Positions 54,014 to 63,156 of a stretch of 64,000 nucleotides of DNA are shown piece after piece (the first letter of the stretch is position 1; the number at the start of each line of letters is the position of its first letter). Location of the stretch: assembly GCF_003247215.1 (NCBI RefSeq), contig NZ_QKAP01000013.1, positions 1 to 64,000 of the forward strand, written 5' to 3'. The position numbers and the translations under genes were made by a program. The notes below the pieces were generated by a model, which saw nothing but the letters and a program-made list of their open reading frames with translations, was not told the origin of the DNA and made no database searches. The stretch comes from Malonomonas rubra (GTDB lineage: Bacteria > Desulfobacterota > Desulfuromonadia > Desulfuromonadales > Geopsychrobacteraceae).

Positions 54014-54967
54014 TCAGTCATTAAATTGCACTTCGAAAGTCAGTGTGAAAATACCGGTCGGATCGAAATCCTTCTCCCGTCTCCATTGGACTTCCGGTTT
54101 TAATTCTATAAACAACCATTTCTTGATAATACGTTGCCGGTATTTTATGAAGCTATCATATTCGGTTACATGGTTTTGCGGCCGTGTTTCGCCAACCACA
54201 TATGAACCGATTGCCAGGGCTTTTTTGTGGCTGAAAGACTGTAGCCACTGCCCCATTGTCAGCCACTCGTAACCGTTGCTCGATTCGGAGAAAAATCCTC
54301 GTCCGGTTGTCCGGATCAGCATTGATTTGTTCAGCGGCAGATCGTAATCGATGCGGCTCTCTTCGCCGAAGCCTTCCTTGTTCTCCCAAAAGACTGCTTG
54401 CGTCAAGGTCAGCAGCGATTCCTGTGCGATCGGAATCGAATATCGGACACGCGATCCCAAATGTGGGTTGAACTCATTTTCCAAATCGATTTTGATTCTA
54501 TGGGTTAGGCTGAATTGTGTGTTTCGTTCCTGAGTGTACTGCAGGGCTAGGCTGGTATCCTGGCCGTTGGCGAGCTCTTGATTAATCCTCGAGTCTTTGA
54601 GGGCTTCATCGCGTAAATCCTCATCTTCGCTGGACAGAATTAAATGAAAGCGATTGGTCAGGTTGGGAAGGTAGAGCTGTGCTTTGACCTTTCCTTTAAA
54701 GCTAAGCTTTTCACCATCTTCAGCGATAAGTGAGCCGCGCAACCGCAGCGAAGTGCCTGCAATCTCTTCATCCAAACGTGGGTCCTGGAAAAAGTTATCG
54801 AACCATCTGGCCGGAGTCGACAGCGATTGGGAAATTTCTTTATGGGTTTTGTCAACCAAGGTAGTGCCGGGCGTCTCCGTATTCTCCTGTGCGTTGCAAT
54901 ATTGGGCTGTGGATAGGAGCAGGAGTAAAAAAAGCAGAGTTGTAATCGGGAAAAAGCTGGTTTGCAT
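54014..54967 (-). CDS. Secreted, probably outer-membrane beta-barrel protein of unknown function
   Basis: A 317-residue protein with a signal peptide (FPITTLLFLLLLLSTAQYCNA). The mature part has many alternating strands (RFHLILSSED, TSLALQYTQERNTQFSL, GSRVRYSIPI, LLTLTQAVFWENKEG) and ends in FTLTFEVQFND. No named family recognised. It is divergent from folD and next to the broken transposase. Confidence 0.65.
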   Translation of the reverse strand: MQTSFFPITTLLFLLLLLSTAQYCNAQENTETPGTTLVDKTHKEISQSLSTPARWFDNFFQDPRLDEEIAGTSLRLRGSLIAEDGEKLSFKGKVKAQLYLPNLTNRFHLILSSEDEDLRDEALKDSRINQELANGQDTSLALQYTQERNTQFSLTHRIKIDLENEFNPHLGSRVRYSIPIAQESLLTLTQAVFWENKEGFGEESRIDYDLPLNKSMLIRTTGRGFFSESSNGYEWLTMGQWLQSFSHKKALAIGSYVVGETRPQNHVTEYDSFIKYRQRIIKKWLFIELKPEVQWRREKDFDPTGIFTLTFEVQFND

Positions 54968-55135
54968 AAAGCAATCCCCTGTTGGAAAAGTATATGTGGT
55001 ACAGGTGCTTCAGCGTCTTTACATTCGCTAAATGCTTACGTATAGTTTGGCATCCAGCTTTTGAAAATTAAGCATCTCCACTCATTTAAGAATGATCTCA
55101 CTTGGCTATAAGTATAGCAGTTATGGAGGAGTTAC

Positions 55136-55990
55136 GTGGCTCAAGTTATCGATGGTAAAGCAATTGCGGCAGATTTAAGAGAAGAAATCAAAGCAGATAC
55201 GGCCGAGTTGGTGGCCCAGGGGGTCACTCCCGGATTAGCGGTAGTACTGGTGGGCGAGGACCCGGCTAGCCGGGTTTATGTATCAATGAAAGAAAAAGCA
55301 TGCGCTGTAGCGGGGATATTTTCTGATGAACATAAGCTGCCAGCCGAAACCACTGAAGATGAGCTTTTGGAGTTGATCGACAAGCTGAATGCTGACGAGA
55401 GGATCGATGGCATTCTGGTTCAGTTGCCTTTGCCCAATCATATCGACGAATCGAAGGTGCTCGATACCATATCGCCGAAGAAGGATGTTGACGGTTTCCA
55501 TCCATACAATGTCGGTCGACTGGCGACCGGTAACCCGCTGTTTCAACCCTGTACCCCTTACGGAGTCATGAAGATGCTGGAGCGTACCGGTGTTGACCTC
55601 AAGGGGAAAGAAGTTGTTGTTGTCGGGCGTTCCAATATCGTCGGCAAGCCGGTTGCCCTGATGTGTCTGGCCGAACATGCCACCGTTACCATCTGTCATT
55701 CCCGCACCCAGGATTTGCCGGCTAAGGTTGCCGCTGCAGATGTGGTGATCGCAGCTGTCGGCGTACCGGAAATGATCAAAGGGGAATGGATTAAGGAAGG
55801 CGCTGTGGTGATCGATGTTGGTGTCAACCGGGTAGGAGAGAAGAAACTGGTCGGAGATGTCGAATATGACGCGGCATTCGAGCGCGCATCTGCGATCACA
55901 CCGGTGCCGGGCGGTGTCGGCCCGATGACCATTACCATGTTGCTCTACAATACTGTGGTTAGCGCCAAACGACGGGCGGGGGGAAAATAG
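55136..55990 (+). CDS. folD: Methylenetetrahydrofolate dehydrogenase / cyclohydrolase
   Basis: A 284-residue bifunctional enzyme from GTG 55136 with GGAGGAG upstream. It interconverts methylene-, methenyl- and formyl-THF. Motifs: the YVSMK pair (Tyr48, Lys52) of the active site, [11 protein letters not shown], and the NAD(P) segment [14 protein letters not shown] with PGGVGPMTI. It starts a one-carbon cluster that continues to gcvPB. Confidence 0.97.
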   Translation: MAQVIDGKAIAADLREEIKADTAELVAQGVTPGLAVVLVGEDPASRVYVSMKEKACAVAGIFSDEHKLPAETTEDELLELIDKLNADERIDGILVQLPLPNHIDESKVLDTISPKKDVDGFHPYNVGRLATGNPLFQPCTPYGVMKMLERTGVDLKGKEVVVVGRSNIVGKPVALMCLAEHATVTICHSRTQDLPAKVAAADVVIAAVGVPEMIKGEWIKEGAVVIDVGVNRVGEKKLVGDVEYDAAFERASAITPVPGGVGPMTITMLLYNTVVSAKRRAGGK

Positions 55991-55998
55991 GAATTTGA

Positions 55999-56661
55999 AT
56001 GATTATCAGCACCCCGAAAGGGCGCGAAGAACTCGCGGCTTTGCTCGCAGAATACCACTCCCTGTATATTATCGGCTGTGGAGCTTGTGCAACGGTCTGT
56101 AAAGTGGGTGGCGAGGACGAGGTCTTCGCTACCCAGGAGTGGCTCGAGGAAAACGGGCATGAGGTGGTTGGCAGCATGGTGCTCGAAGAAGCCTGCCATA
56201 TCATGCGCGCTGCCCGTGAGCTGCGTCGCTGCAAGGCCCAGATTGATGAGGCTGATGCTTTGCTGATTCTTTCCTGTGGCGCTGGGGTGCAATCGATTTC
56301 CAACTGTGTCGACAAGCGTGTGTTGGCGGGGGTCAACTCGCTGTTTCTGGGGAATATCCGTCGCTTTGGCGAGTTCGAAGAAAAATGCTCGCTGTGTGGT
56401 GACTGCATCCTCAGCGAAACGGCCGGAATCTGTCCAGTAACTAACTGTGCCAAGGGAATGCTGAATGGTCCTTGTGGCGGTATGGAAGACGGGCATTGCG
56501 AGGCGGATGAATTACGTGACTGTGCCTGGCTGAAGATCTACCAGCGTTTGGAAAAGCAGCGGCGGCACGGGGTTTTCGAGCGGGTGGTCGAGCCGAAGGA
56601 TTGGGCCAAGAAGTTCAAACCGGGTCAGCATCGGCTCGACAAGAATGGGGACAAGAAATGA
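55999..56661 (+). CDS. metV: MetV: methylenetetrahydrofolate reductase C-terminal-domain partner protein
   Basis: A 220-residue protein rich in Cys (IGCGACATVCKVG, CSLCGDCIL, GICPVTNCAKGM, GPCGG), which fits metal or Fe-S binding. It matches the short MTHFR-C-like proteins that pair with MetF in acetogens and delta-proteobacteria; the complex reduces methylene-THF. Overlaps metF by ATGA. Confidence 0.9.
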   Translation: MIISTPKGREELAALLAEYHSLYIIGCGACATVCKVGGEDEVFATQEWLEENGHEVVGSMVLEEACHIMRAARELRRCKAQIDEADALLILSCGAGVQSISNCVDKRVLAGVNSLFLGNIRRFGEFEEKCSLCGDCILSETAGICPVTNCAKGMLNGPCGGMEDGHCEADELRDCAWLKIYQRLEKQRRHGVFERVVEPKDWAKKFKPGQHRLDKNGDKK

Positions 56662-57515
56662 GTCGGTTGGCGGACAAGCTGGCTCGCCAGCAGTTTGTTG
56701 TGACTGCGGAAATCGCTCCGCCGAAAGGGATCGATGTCGCCCCCGCGTTGGCCAAGGCGGAAGTGTTGCGCGATATGGATGCCATCAATGTGACCGACAA
56801 CCAGGGGGCCTGTATGCGCATGTCACCTTTGGTTTTATCCCGCCTGCTGGTCGAGCAGGGGTTCGATCCGATCTTACAGATTACCTGTCGTGATCGTAAT
56901 CGGATGGCGCTACAGTCCGACCTGCTTGGCGCTGCCGCCATGGGGATCGAGAACCTGCTGCTGTTGACCGGCGATCACCCGAAATTCGGAGACCATAAAG
57001 CCTCACGCCCGGTGTTTGATCTTGATTCTGTGCAATTGCTCAAAGCTGTCGAGCGTTTGCAACAGGGCGTCGATATGGCCGGAAAACAACTCTCGGAAGC
57101 TCCGCATTTTTTTTCTGGCGCTGCAGTTGCTCCTGCTGCAGAACCACAAGCCCTGACCCTGAAAAAGTTCAAGAAAAAGATTAACTGTGGTGCAGAGTTT
57201 TTTCAGACTCAGGCTGTTTTTCAGCGCACGCAACTTGAGTCATTTATTGCCGAAGCAAAACAGTTTCAGGTTCCTGTTATACTGGGGGTGCTGCTGCTGA
57301 AAAATGTCCGTATGGCAAATTTCCTCAACAAGAATATTCCGGGTGTACAGGTGCCGCAAGATCTGCTACAACGCCTTGAAGATGCAGTGAATCCATTGCA
57401 GGAAGGTGTTCGGATCGCTCGTGAAATGGTAGCTCTGGCACGCGAGTTCTGTCAGGGGGTACATCTGATGACATTCGGTCAAGAAAATTTGATACCGCAG
57501 ATCCTTGCGGAATAA
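56658..57515 (+). CDS. metF: Methylenetetrahydrofolate reductase
   Basis: About 285 residues from ATG 56658, overlapping the metV stop. The flavin TIM barrel has VVTAEIAPPKG, AINVTDNQGACMRMS, LQITCRDRNR and LLLLTGDHPK. It makes methyl-THF for methionine and, in this lineage, possibly for carbonyl-branch or glycine-linked metabolism. The pairing with MetV suggests an electron donor other than plain NADH. Confidence 0.95.
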   Translation: MSRLADKLARQQFVVTAEIAPPKGIDVAPALAKAEVLRDMDAINVTDNQGACMRMSPLVLSRLLVEQGFDPILQITCRDRNRMALQSDLLGAAAMGIENLLLLTGDHPKFGDHKASRPVFDLDSVQLLKAVERLQQGVDMAGKQLSEAPHFFSGAAVAPAAEPQALTLKKFKKKINCGAEFFQTQAVFQRTQLESFIAEAKQFQVPVILGVLLLKNVRMANFLNKNIPGVQVPQDLLQRLEDAVNPLQEGVRIAREMVALAREFCQGVHLMTFGQENLIPQILAE

Positions 57516-57566
57516 TTTGTTACAACTCTGTAGTTCAATAAAATCCAGATACCAGGGAGCCTGCCG

Positions 57567-58652
57567 ATGAAAAAAACCGTACTGAATCAGGTCCACCGAG
57601 ATGCGGGTGCCCGCATGGTCGAATTCGGCGGCTGGGATATGCCGGTGCAATACTCGGGAGTGCTTGCCGAACATATGGCCGTACGTGAAGCCGCCGGTCT
57701 GTTCGATGTTTCTCATATGGGGGAGATCGAAGTCAGCGGTCCGCAGGCCTTCGCTTTCCTTCAGTATGCAACCATCAATGATGTCTCTGCATTGTCCGAT
57801 GGCCAGGTGCAGTACACCGCACTTTGTTATCCTTCCGGCGGGGTGGTGGATGATTTGACCCTGTACCGCTTTGCTGCCGACAGTTATCTGCTTTGTGTGA
57901 ATGCTGCCAACACCGACAAGGATTTTGACTGGTTGCAGCAATTGCTCAAGGAAACCGATTACGTTGAGCTGCAACTGATCAATCGCAGCAGTGAATATGC
58001 CCAACTCGCGCTACAGGGGCCGAAGGCGGAAAAAATTCTTGCGGAATTGACCGATTCCGATCTGTCTTCGATCAAATATTACTGGTTTGCCGAAGGTGAT
58101 GTTGTCGGGGTAGCGACGATCATTTCCCGTACCGGGTACACCGGCGAAGACGGTTTTGAACTTTATTGCCCCGCCAAAGATGGGGTAAAACTCTGGCAGG
58201 CATTGATGGTTGCCGGTGGACCGTACGGCTTGCTCCCAACCGGGCTTGGTGCTCGAGATACCCTGCGCCTGGAAAAAGCATATGCCCTTTACGGCCATGA
58301 AATAACCGCTGATATTTTGCCGCTCGAAGCACGATTAGCTTGGATCACCAAGCTGAATAAGGGCGAGTTCGTCGGTTCGCAGGCACTCATTGCGGCTAAA
58401 GAGGGCGGTTTGAAGCGTAAATTGATTGGTTTGAAATTGACCGAACCGGGTGTGCCGCGCGAAAATTATCCGGTTTTTTGTGACGGCCTCGAGGTCGGCT
58501 ATGTCACCAGCGGAACGCTGTCCCCCTGTTTAAAGCAGGGGATTGCGCTGGCGCTGGTTGAAGCGGATTGCGCTGATGGAGAACAGCCGTTGCAAATCGG
58601 AATTCGTAAGCGACAGGTGGGGACCGAGAGGGTAAGACCACCTTTTGTCTAA
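57567..58652 (+). CDS. gcvT: Aminomethyltransferase (glycine cleavage T protein)
   Basis: A 361-residue protein transferring the aminomethyl carbon from lipoyl-GcvH to THF. Motifs: [22 protein letters not shown], and [16 protein letters not shown]. It starts 51 bp after metF and feeds the methylene-THF used by folD and metF upstream. Confidence 0.96.
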   Translation: MKKTVLNQVHRDAGARMVEFGGWDMPVQYSGVLAEHMAVREAAGLFDVSHMGEIEVSGPQAFAFLQYATINDVSALSDGQVQYTALCYPSGGVVDDLTLYRFAADSYLLCVNAANTDKDFDWLQQLLKETDYVELQLINRSSEYAQLALQGPKAEKILAELTDSDLSSIKYYWFAEGDVVGVATIISRTGYTGEDGFELYCPAKDGVKLWQALMVAGGPYGLLPTGLGARDTLRLEKAYALYGHEITADILPLEARLAWITKLNKGEFVGSQALIAAKEGGLKRKLIGLKLTEPGVPRENYPVFCDGLEVGYVTSGTLSPCLKQGIALALVEADCADGEQPLQIGIRKRQVGTERVRPPFV

Positions 58653-58704
58653 AATTTTGTTATAGATCAACTCGTACACACAATTGACTGTCCAGGAGGA
58701 TACC

Positions 58705-59088
58705 ATGGATTTTCCCGACGAGCTGAAGTACACCGAAGAACATGAGTGGGTTTTGGTCGAAGATGAAATAGCAACTGTCGGTATCACCGATTTTGCCCAG
58801 GATCAGTTGGGCGATGTTGTTTTTGTTGAGCTGCCTGAGGTCGGTGACCAGCTGGAAACCGGTAAGCCGCTCGGTGTCGTCGAGTCGGTCAAGGCGGTTT
58901 CCGATGTCTATGCCCCGGTCAGTGGTGAAGTTGTTGAAGTTAACAGCGATCTTCCGGACGAGCCGGAAATGCTTAATACCTCTCCCTATGATGACGGTTG
59001 GATGATCAAGATCAAGCTGGACGATCCTGGCGAAGTGGAGGATCTGATGGATGCCGCTGCTTACCAGGAGTTTATCGAGCAGGACTGA
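58705..59088 (+). CDS. gcvH: Glycine cleavage H protein
   Basis: About 127 residues from ATG 58705, with AGGAGGA four bases upstream; the frame opens earlier at TTG 58684. The lipoyl Lys is Lys63 (VVESVKAVSD). It carries the aminomethyl group between the P and T proteins. Confidence 0.97.
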   Translation: MDFPDELKYTEEHEWVLVEDEIATVGITDFAQDQLGDVVFVELPEVGDQLETGKPLGVVESVKAVSDVYAPVSGEVVEVNSDLPDEPEMLNTSPYDDGWMIKIKLDDPGEVEDLMDAAAYQEFIEQD

Positions 59089-59148
59089 GACGGCCCCTGA
59101 TCGGCTCATGTTGTGATTCCATCAGATTGTACTGCTGAGAGGATACCT

Positions 59149-60498
59149 ATGCGCTATTTGCCCCACACCGAAATGGATATCCGGCAGATGCTGGAAACTA
59201 TTGGTGTTAAAAACATTGACGAACTGTTTTCCGGTATTCCCGATTCCTGCCGGCTGCAATCGCCACTCAATCTGCCTTCTGCCCTTTCGGAATCGGAGGC
59301 TGTGGCGGTTTTAAAAACATTGGCTGAGCGGAACGCCAAGGTTTCAGAGTGGGATTCCTTTCTCGGTGGTGGGGCGTATAACCACTTCATTCCGGCGGTC
59401 GTCGACCATCTGGTTAGCCGTAGCGAATTCTACACCGCCTACACTCCTTATCAGCCGGAGATCAGCCAGGGAACCCTGCAGGCGATCTTTGAGTTTCAGA
59501 CCATGATCTGCCAGTTGACCGGAATGGATGTCGCCAACGCTTCGATGTACGATGGCGCATCTGCCTGTGCTGAGGCGGTACTGCTGGCGCTGCGCACCGG
59601 ACGCAAACGCAACAAGGTGTTGCTTTCTGAGGCGTTGCATCCGCAGTACCGGGAAACAGTGGCGACCTATTGCCGTTACCTTAATGTCGAACTGATCGAA
59701 GTGGGAAGCGCCGATGGTGTTACCGATCGGCAACAGTTGAAAGGGTTGCTAGACGAGCAGGTTGCCGCGGTCGTGGTCGGCTACCCGAACTATTTCGGAC
59801 AGATCGAAGATCTGCAGAAGCTGGCAGACGCTGCTCATGCTGCCGGGGCTAAATTGATTACAGCAGTGTCTGAGCCGCTGGCCCTGGGACTGTTCAAGGC
59901 TCCAGGCGATCTCGGAGCCGATGTGGTGGCCGGTGAAGGGCAGGCTTTCGGTATCCCGCTTTCATTCGGTGGGCCAGGGATCGGTTTCTTTGCGGTCAAG
60001 CAGAACGACATGCGCGCCCTGCCGGGACGTTTGGTTGGGGAAACCGTCGATCAGGATGGCAAGCGCGGTTTCGTGCTGACTTTAGCTACTCGCGAGCAAC
60101 ATATCCGGCGTGAGAAAGCGACCTCGAATATCTGCTCCAATCAGGGAATGTGTACTTTGATGGTTGGGATCTTCCTTGCGCTGCACGGCAAGCAGGGCTT
60201 GCGCAAACTGGCCGAACTCAACTATTCCAAAGCGGCTTACGCAAAAAAGCAGATTAGCGCACTCGATGGTTTCGCTATTGCTTTCTCCGGTGAGGTGTTC
60301 AACGAGTTTGTCGTTGTTTGTCCGGAGCCGGTTGCAGAGTTGCAGAAGCGTCTGGAGGAGCAGGGGATTCTATCCGGAATCGCTTTGGCAAAGGATTACC
60401 CGCAACTGGAAAATGGACTTTTGATTTGTGTGACTGAGCAGAACAGTCGCGAGCAGATCGACCGACTGGTCTCTGCCCTGGCAGGAGGTGAACGATGA
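59149..60498 (+). CDS. gcvPA: Glycine dehydrogenase (decarboxylating) subunit 1
   Basis: About 449 residues from ATG 59149 with GAGAGGA upstream (the frame opens at 59113 but without a site). It is the N-terminal half of a split P protein, with YTPYQPEISQGTLQAIFEFQ and FGGPGIGFFAV. It forms an alpha-beta dimer with GcvPB, whose start overlaps its stop by ATGA. Confidence 0.96.
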   Translation: MRYLPHTEMDIRQMLETIGVKNIDELFSGIPDSCRLQSPLNLPSALSESEAVAVLKTLAERNAKVSEWDSFLGGGAYNHFIPAVVDHLVSRSEFYTAYTPYQPEISQGTLQAIFEFQTMICQLTGMDVANASMYDGASACAEAVLLALRTGRKRNKVLLSEALHPQYRETVATYCRYLNVELIEVGSADGVTDRQQLKGLLDEQVAAVVVGYPNYFGQIEDLQKLADAAHAAGAKLITAVSEPLALGLFKAPGDLGADVVAGEGQAFGIPLSFGGPGIGFFAVKQNDMRALPGRLVGETVDQDGKRGFVLTLATREQHIRREKATSNICSNQGMCTLMVGIFLALHGKQGLRKLAELNYSKAAYAKKQISALDGFAIAFSGEVFNEFVVVCPEPVAELQKRLEEQGILSGIALAKDYPQLENGLLICVTEQNSREQIDRLVSALAGGER

Positions 60499-61952
60499 GC
60501 CGTACAGACAGCCGCGGACTGGTTCTCGATGAAAAGCTGCTCTTTGAATTGACCGATCCTGGCCGGGTTGGTTACAGCCTGCCGGCGTGCGATGTCCCGG
60601 AGGTAACACCTCAGAAAAGTCTGCAGCGGGATGAGATTGCCGATTTTCCGGAACTTTCCGAAGTTGATGTTGTTCGTCATTACACCCGCCTCTCGACTTG
60701 GAACTATGGTGTTGACAGTGGTTTCTATCCGCTGGGCAGCTGCACCATGAAGTACAATCCGAAAGTTAACGAACAGGCGGCGCGTCTGTCTGGTTTTGCC
60801 GAGTTACATCCGCAAGCCCCGGAGCATCTCTGTCAGGGGGCGCTGGAGCTGATGTATCGGCTGCAACAGGACCTGGGTGAAGTCTCCGGTTTCCCTGCCA
60901 TCACTCTGCAGCCGGCGGCAGGAGCTCAGGGTGAATTTACCGGGATGTTGATGATCCGTGCCTGGCACGAAGCGCAAGGCAATAAGCGGAACAAAGTTAT
61001 TATTCCCGATACTGCGCACGGCACCAACCCGGCATCGGCCGCCTTGTGTGGTTTTGACGTGGTTCCGGTTGCTTCGGATGGGGTGCTCAGCAAAGCGGCA
61101 GTCGAAGCGGTAATGAATGATGAAGTAGCTGCGTTGATGGTGACCAACCCGAACACGCTCGGCCTGTTTGAAGCGGATATCCGCGAGATCTGCGACCTGA
61201 TCCATGAGCGGGGCGGACTGGTCTATTGCGATGGGGCGAACCTGAATGCTTTGATGGGGATCAGTCGGCCAGGTGATATCGGCATCGACGTCATGCACTT
61301 CAATCTGCACAAAACCTTTTCCACGCCGCATGGCGGCGGCGGACCCGGCGCCGGCCCGGTCGGTGTGGTCGAAAAGCTCCGTCCTTTTATGCCGGTGCCG
61401 ATTGTGGTCAAAGAGGGGGAGCGGTATAGGCTCGATTATGATCTGAAACAATCGGTCGGTCGGGTTAAGGGATTTTCCGGACATTTCGGTATCTTGGTAC
61501 GGGCCTACAGCTATATCCTGTCGATGGGCGGTGAAGGGTTGAAGCGCGCGACTGAATTGGCCGTACTGAACGCCAACTATATTCGGGCGAGGCTGGAGGG
61601 GTCGTACGATCTTCCCTTTAAGCAGCGCTCGCTGCACGAGGTGGTCTTCTCCGAGGCGGCCCTGGAGAATGATTGCCATACCCTCGACGTTGCCAAGCGG
61701 CTGATCGATTACGGTTTTCATCCGCCGACCATCTATTTCCCGCTGGTGGTCAAGGGGGCGTTGATGATCGAGCCGACTGAGAGCGAAAGCAAACAGAACC
61801 TTGATGAGTTCTGCGATGCGTTGCTGTCGATAGCCGAAGAATCGCTGTCGAAGCCGGAGTTACTGAAACAAGCGCCGATCAGAGCCAAGGTCAAGCGGCT
61901 TGACGAAGCGACAGCAGCGCGCAAGCCGAAATTGCGCTGGGTAAAAGAATGA
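60495..61952 (+). CDS. gcvPB: Glycine dehydrogenase (decarboxylating) subunit 2
   Basis: A 485-residue subunit carrying the PLP Lys in HFNLHKTFSTPHGGGG, and FYPLGSCTMKYNPK and HGTNPASAA earlier. Together with GcvPA it decarboxylates glycine. The L protein gene is not in the window. A terminator follows directly. Confidence 0.96.
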   Translation: MSRTDSRGLVLDEKLLFELTDPGRVGYSLPACDVPEVTPQKSLQRDEIADFPELSEVDVVRHYTRLSTWNYGVDSGFYPLGSCTMKYNPKVNEQAARLSGFAELHPQAPEHLCQGALELMYRLQQDLGEVSGFPAITLQPAAGAQGEFTGMLMIRAWHEAQGNKRNKVIIPDTAHGTNPASAALCGFDVVPVASDGVLSKAAVEAVMNDEVAALMVTNPNTLGLFEADIREICDLIHERGGLVYCDGANLNALMGISRPGDIGIDVMHFNLHKTFSTPHGGGGPGAGPVGVVEKLRPFMPVPIVVKEGERYRLDYDLKQSVGRVKGFSGHFGILVRAYSYILSMGGEGLKRATELAVLNANYIRARLEGSYDLPFKQRSLHEVVFSEAALENDCHTLDVAKRLIDYGFHPPTIYFPLVVKGALMIEPTESESKQNLDEFCDALLSIAEESLSKPELLKQAPIRAKVKRLDEATAARKPKLRWVKE

Positions 61953-61956
61953 CGAC

Positions 61957-61986
61957 AAAGGCTGGCATTAAGGTGTCAGCCTTTTT
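61957..61986 (+). terminator. Terminator of the folD-gcvPB cluster
   Basis: AAAGGCTG (61957-61964) and CAGCCTTT (61977-61984) form the stem, followed by TTTG. The A tract on the left makes it work for the convergent TonB gene too. Confidence 0.87.
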
Positions 61987-61994
61987 GTTGCTGC

Positions 61995-62957
61995 TCAGCG
62001 GTTTCTTCCGAAGATGTATTTCCCGGTGAGTTGGTACCGGAAGTGGGCCATGATCTTCAGCTCTGGGTATGGATAGTGTTTGCCTAGGGGGCCAAAAGGT
62101 GCTGCCCTGTAAACCGCCTGGATCGCTTCGTAGTCGAGAATGTCCGATCCGCTGCTGTTGAGCAGATCGGCATCGAGCAATTTTCCTTCACGATCGACGG
62201 TTATCTTCAGCAGCAGGGTACCTTGCTGTTCTTTTTCGATCGCTTCTCGTGGATAGTTCCAAACCCCCTCTATCTGGTTGCGGAACCGGCGAAAAAAAGA
62301 AATCAATAGCCCGCGTTCCAGATTCAACCAGACGGTATCCCCAGATTCCAGATCATTTCTCTCTTTGATTTTTTCCTGCGCTGCCTGCTCCGTTCGGACG
62401 ATCCGACCGAGGGTCGAAGGCGTCAAGTGAGTCAACTGCTCAAGTGATGGTAGCGGTTGGTCTGTTGGGTCCGGCAGCTTTCCATCTTCTTTAGGTGTGG
62501 GTTTGCGCACGGCCTCAAGTTGATGCTCTGATTCTCTATGAGTAGGTTGCTTCTTTTCGGCTTTAACGGTTTTGTTTGTTGGCTGTGGCTGTATTGGCTT
62601 TGTCGGGGCCGGGCGGGCCGCTTGATCGCGAGAGTCCTCACCTTTGGGGGCCATCTCCTTCTCGACCCGCTGGTTGGCTTCTGCCAGCCGAGAGCTCTCT
62701 GGTGGGGGTTCCGGTGATGGTTTGACCGGTTGTTGATCCAGTTCATAGACTTTATTTTCTCTGTTTTCTGGTTTTTCGACTAGTTTGACAATAGTCGGTT
62801 GCTGACGCAATTCTGCGGGCTGCTCTTCGTTCAATTTATCCCAGGGAACAAGTAGGACGATTGAAAGGTGTAGCAGGATAGAGAACAGTAATGATACGAC
62901 CAGCAGTGCTGGGCGATTATTCTGTTGATTGGCGCTGAGACGGTTCGACGTGTCCAT
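61995..62957 (-). CDS. TonB/TolA-like energy-transducing protein
   Basis: About 320 residues from ATG 62957; the frame extends to 63047 but the chosen start gives the usual short cytoplasmic end. A membrane helix (ALLVVSLLFSILLHLSIVLLV) is followed by a long Pro/Lys/Glu-rich part and a C-terminal TonB-like domain (FRNQIEGVWNYPREAIEKE, GTLLLKITVDREGKL). It spans the periplasm. No receptor or ExbBD gene is next to it. The ribosome binding site is weak, so the start is uncertain. Confidence 0.8.
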   Translation of the reverse strand: MDTSNRLSANQQNNRPALLVVSLLFSILLHLSIVLLVPWDKLNEEQPAELRQQPTIVKLVEKPENRENKVYELDQQPVKPSPEPPPESSRLAEANQRVEKEMAPKGEDSRDQAARPAPTKPIQPQPTNKTVKAEKKQPTHRESEHQLEAVRKPTPKEDGKLPDPTDQPLPSLEQLTHLTPSTLGRIVRTEQAAQEKIKERNDLESGDTVWLNLERGLLISFFRRFRNQIEGVWNYPREAIEKEQQGTLLLKITVDREGKLLDADLLNSSGSDILDYEAIQAVYRAAPFGPLGKHYPYPELKIMAHFRYQLTGKYIFGRNR

Positions 62958-63156
62958 AAGTTGGCGATTATAACGACTGTTGTTTGTCTCTGCCAGTATC
63001 ATCCTGTGGCAGAGAATGAAAAAGCGATTGACCGGCGACGAATCCATTCGGTATAAACGAGGCTATTCCCTTGAAGATCTCTTTATCCTAGGGATTTATT
63101 TTTTTCAAATAACGTTTTAATTGGAGAAAAAACAACGTAAAGTGAAGGAGGAGTTA

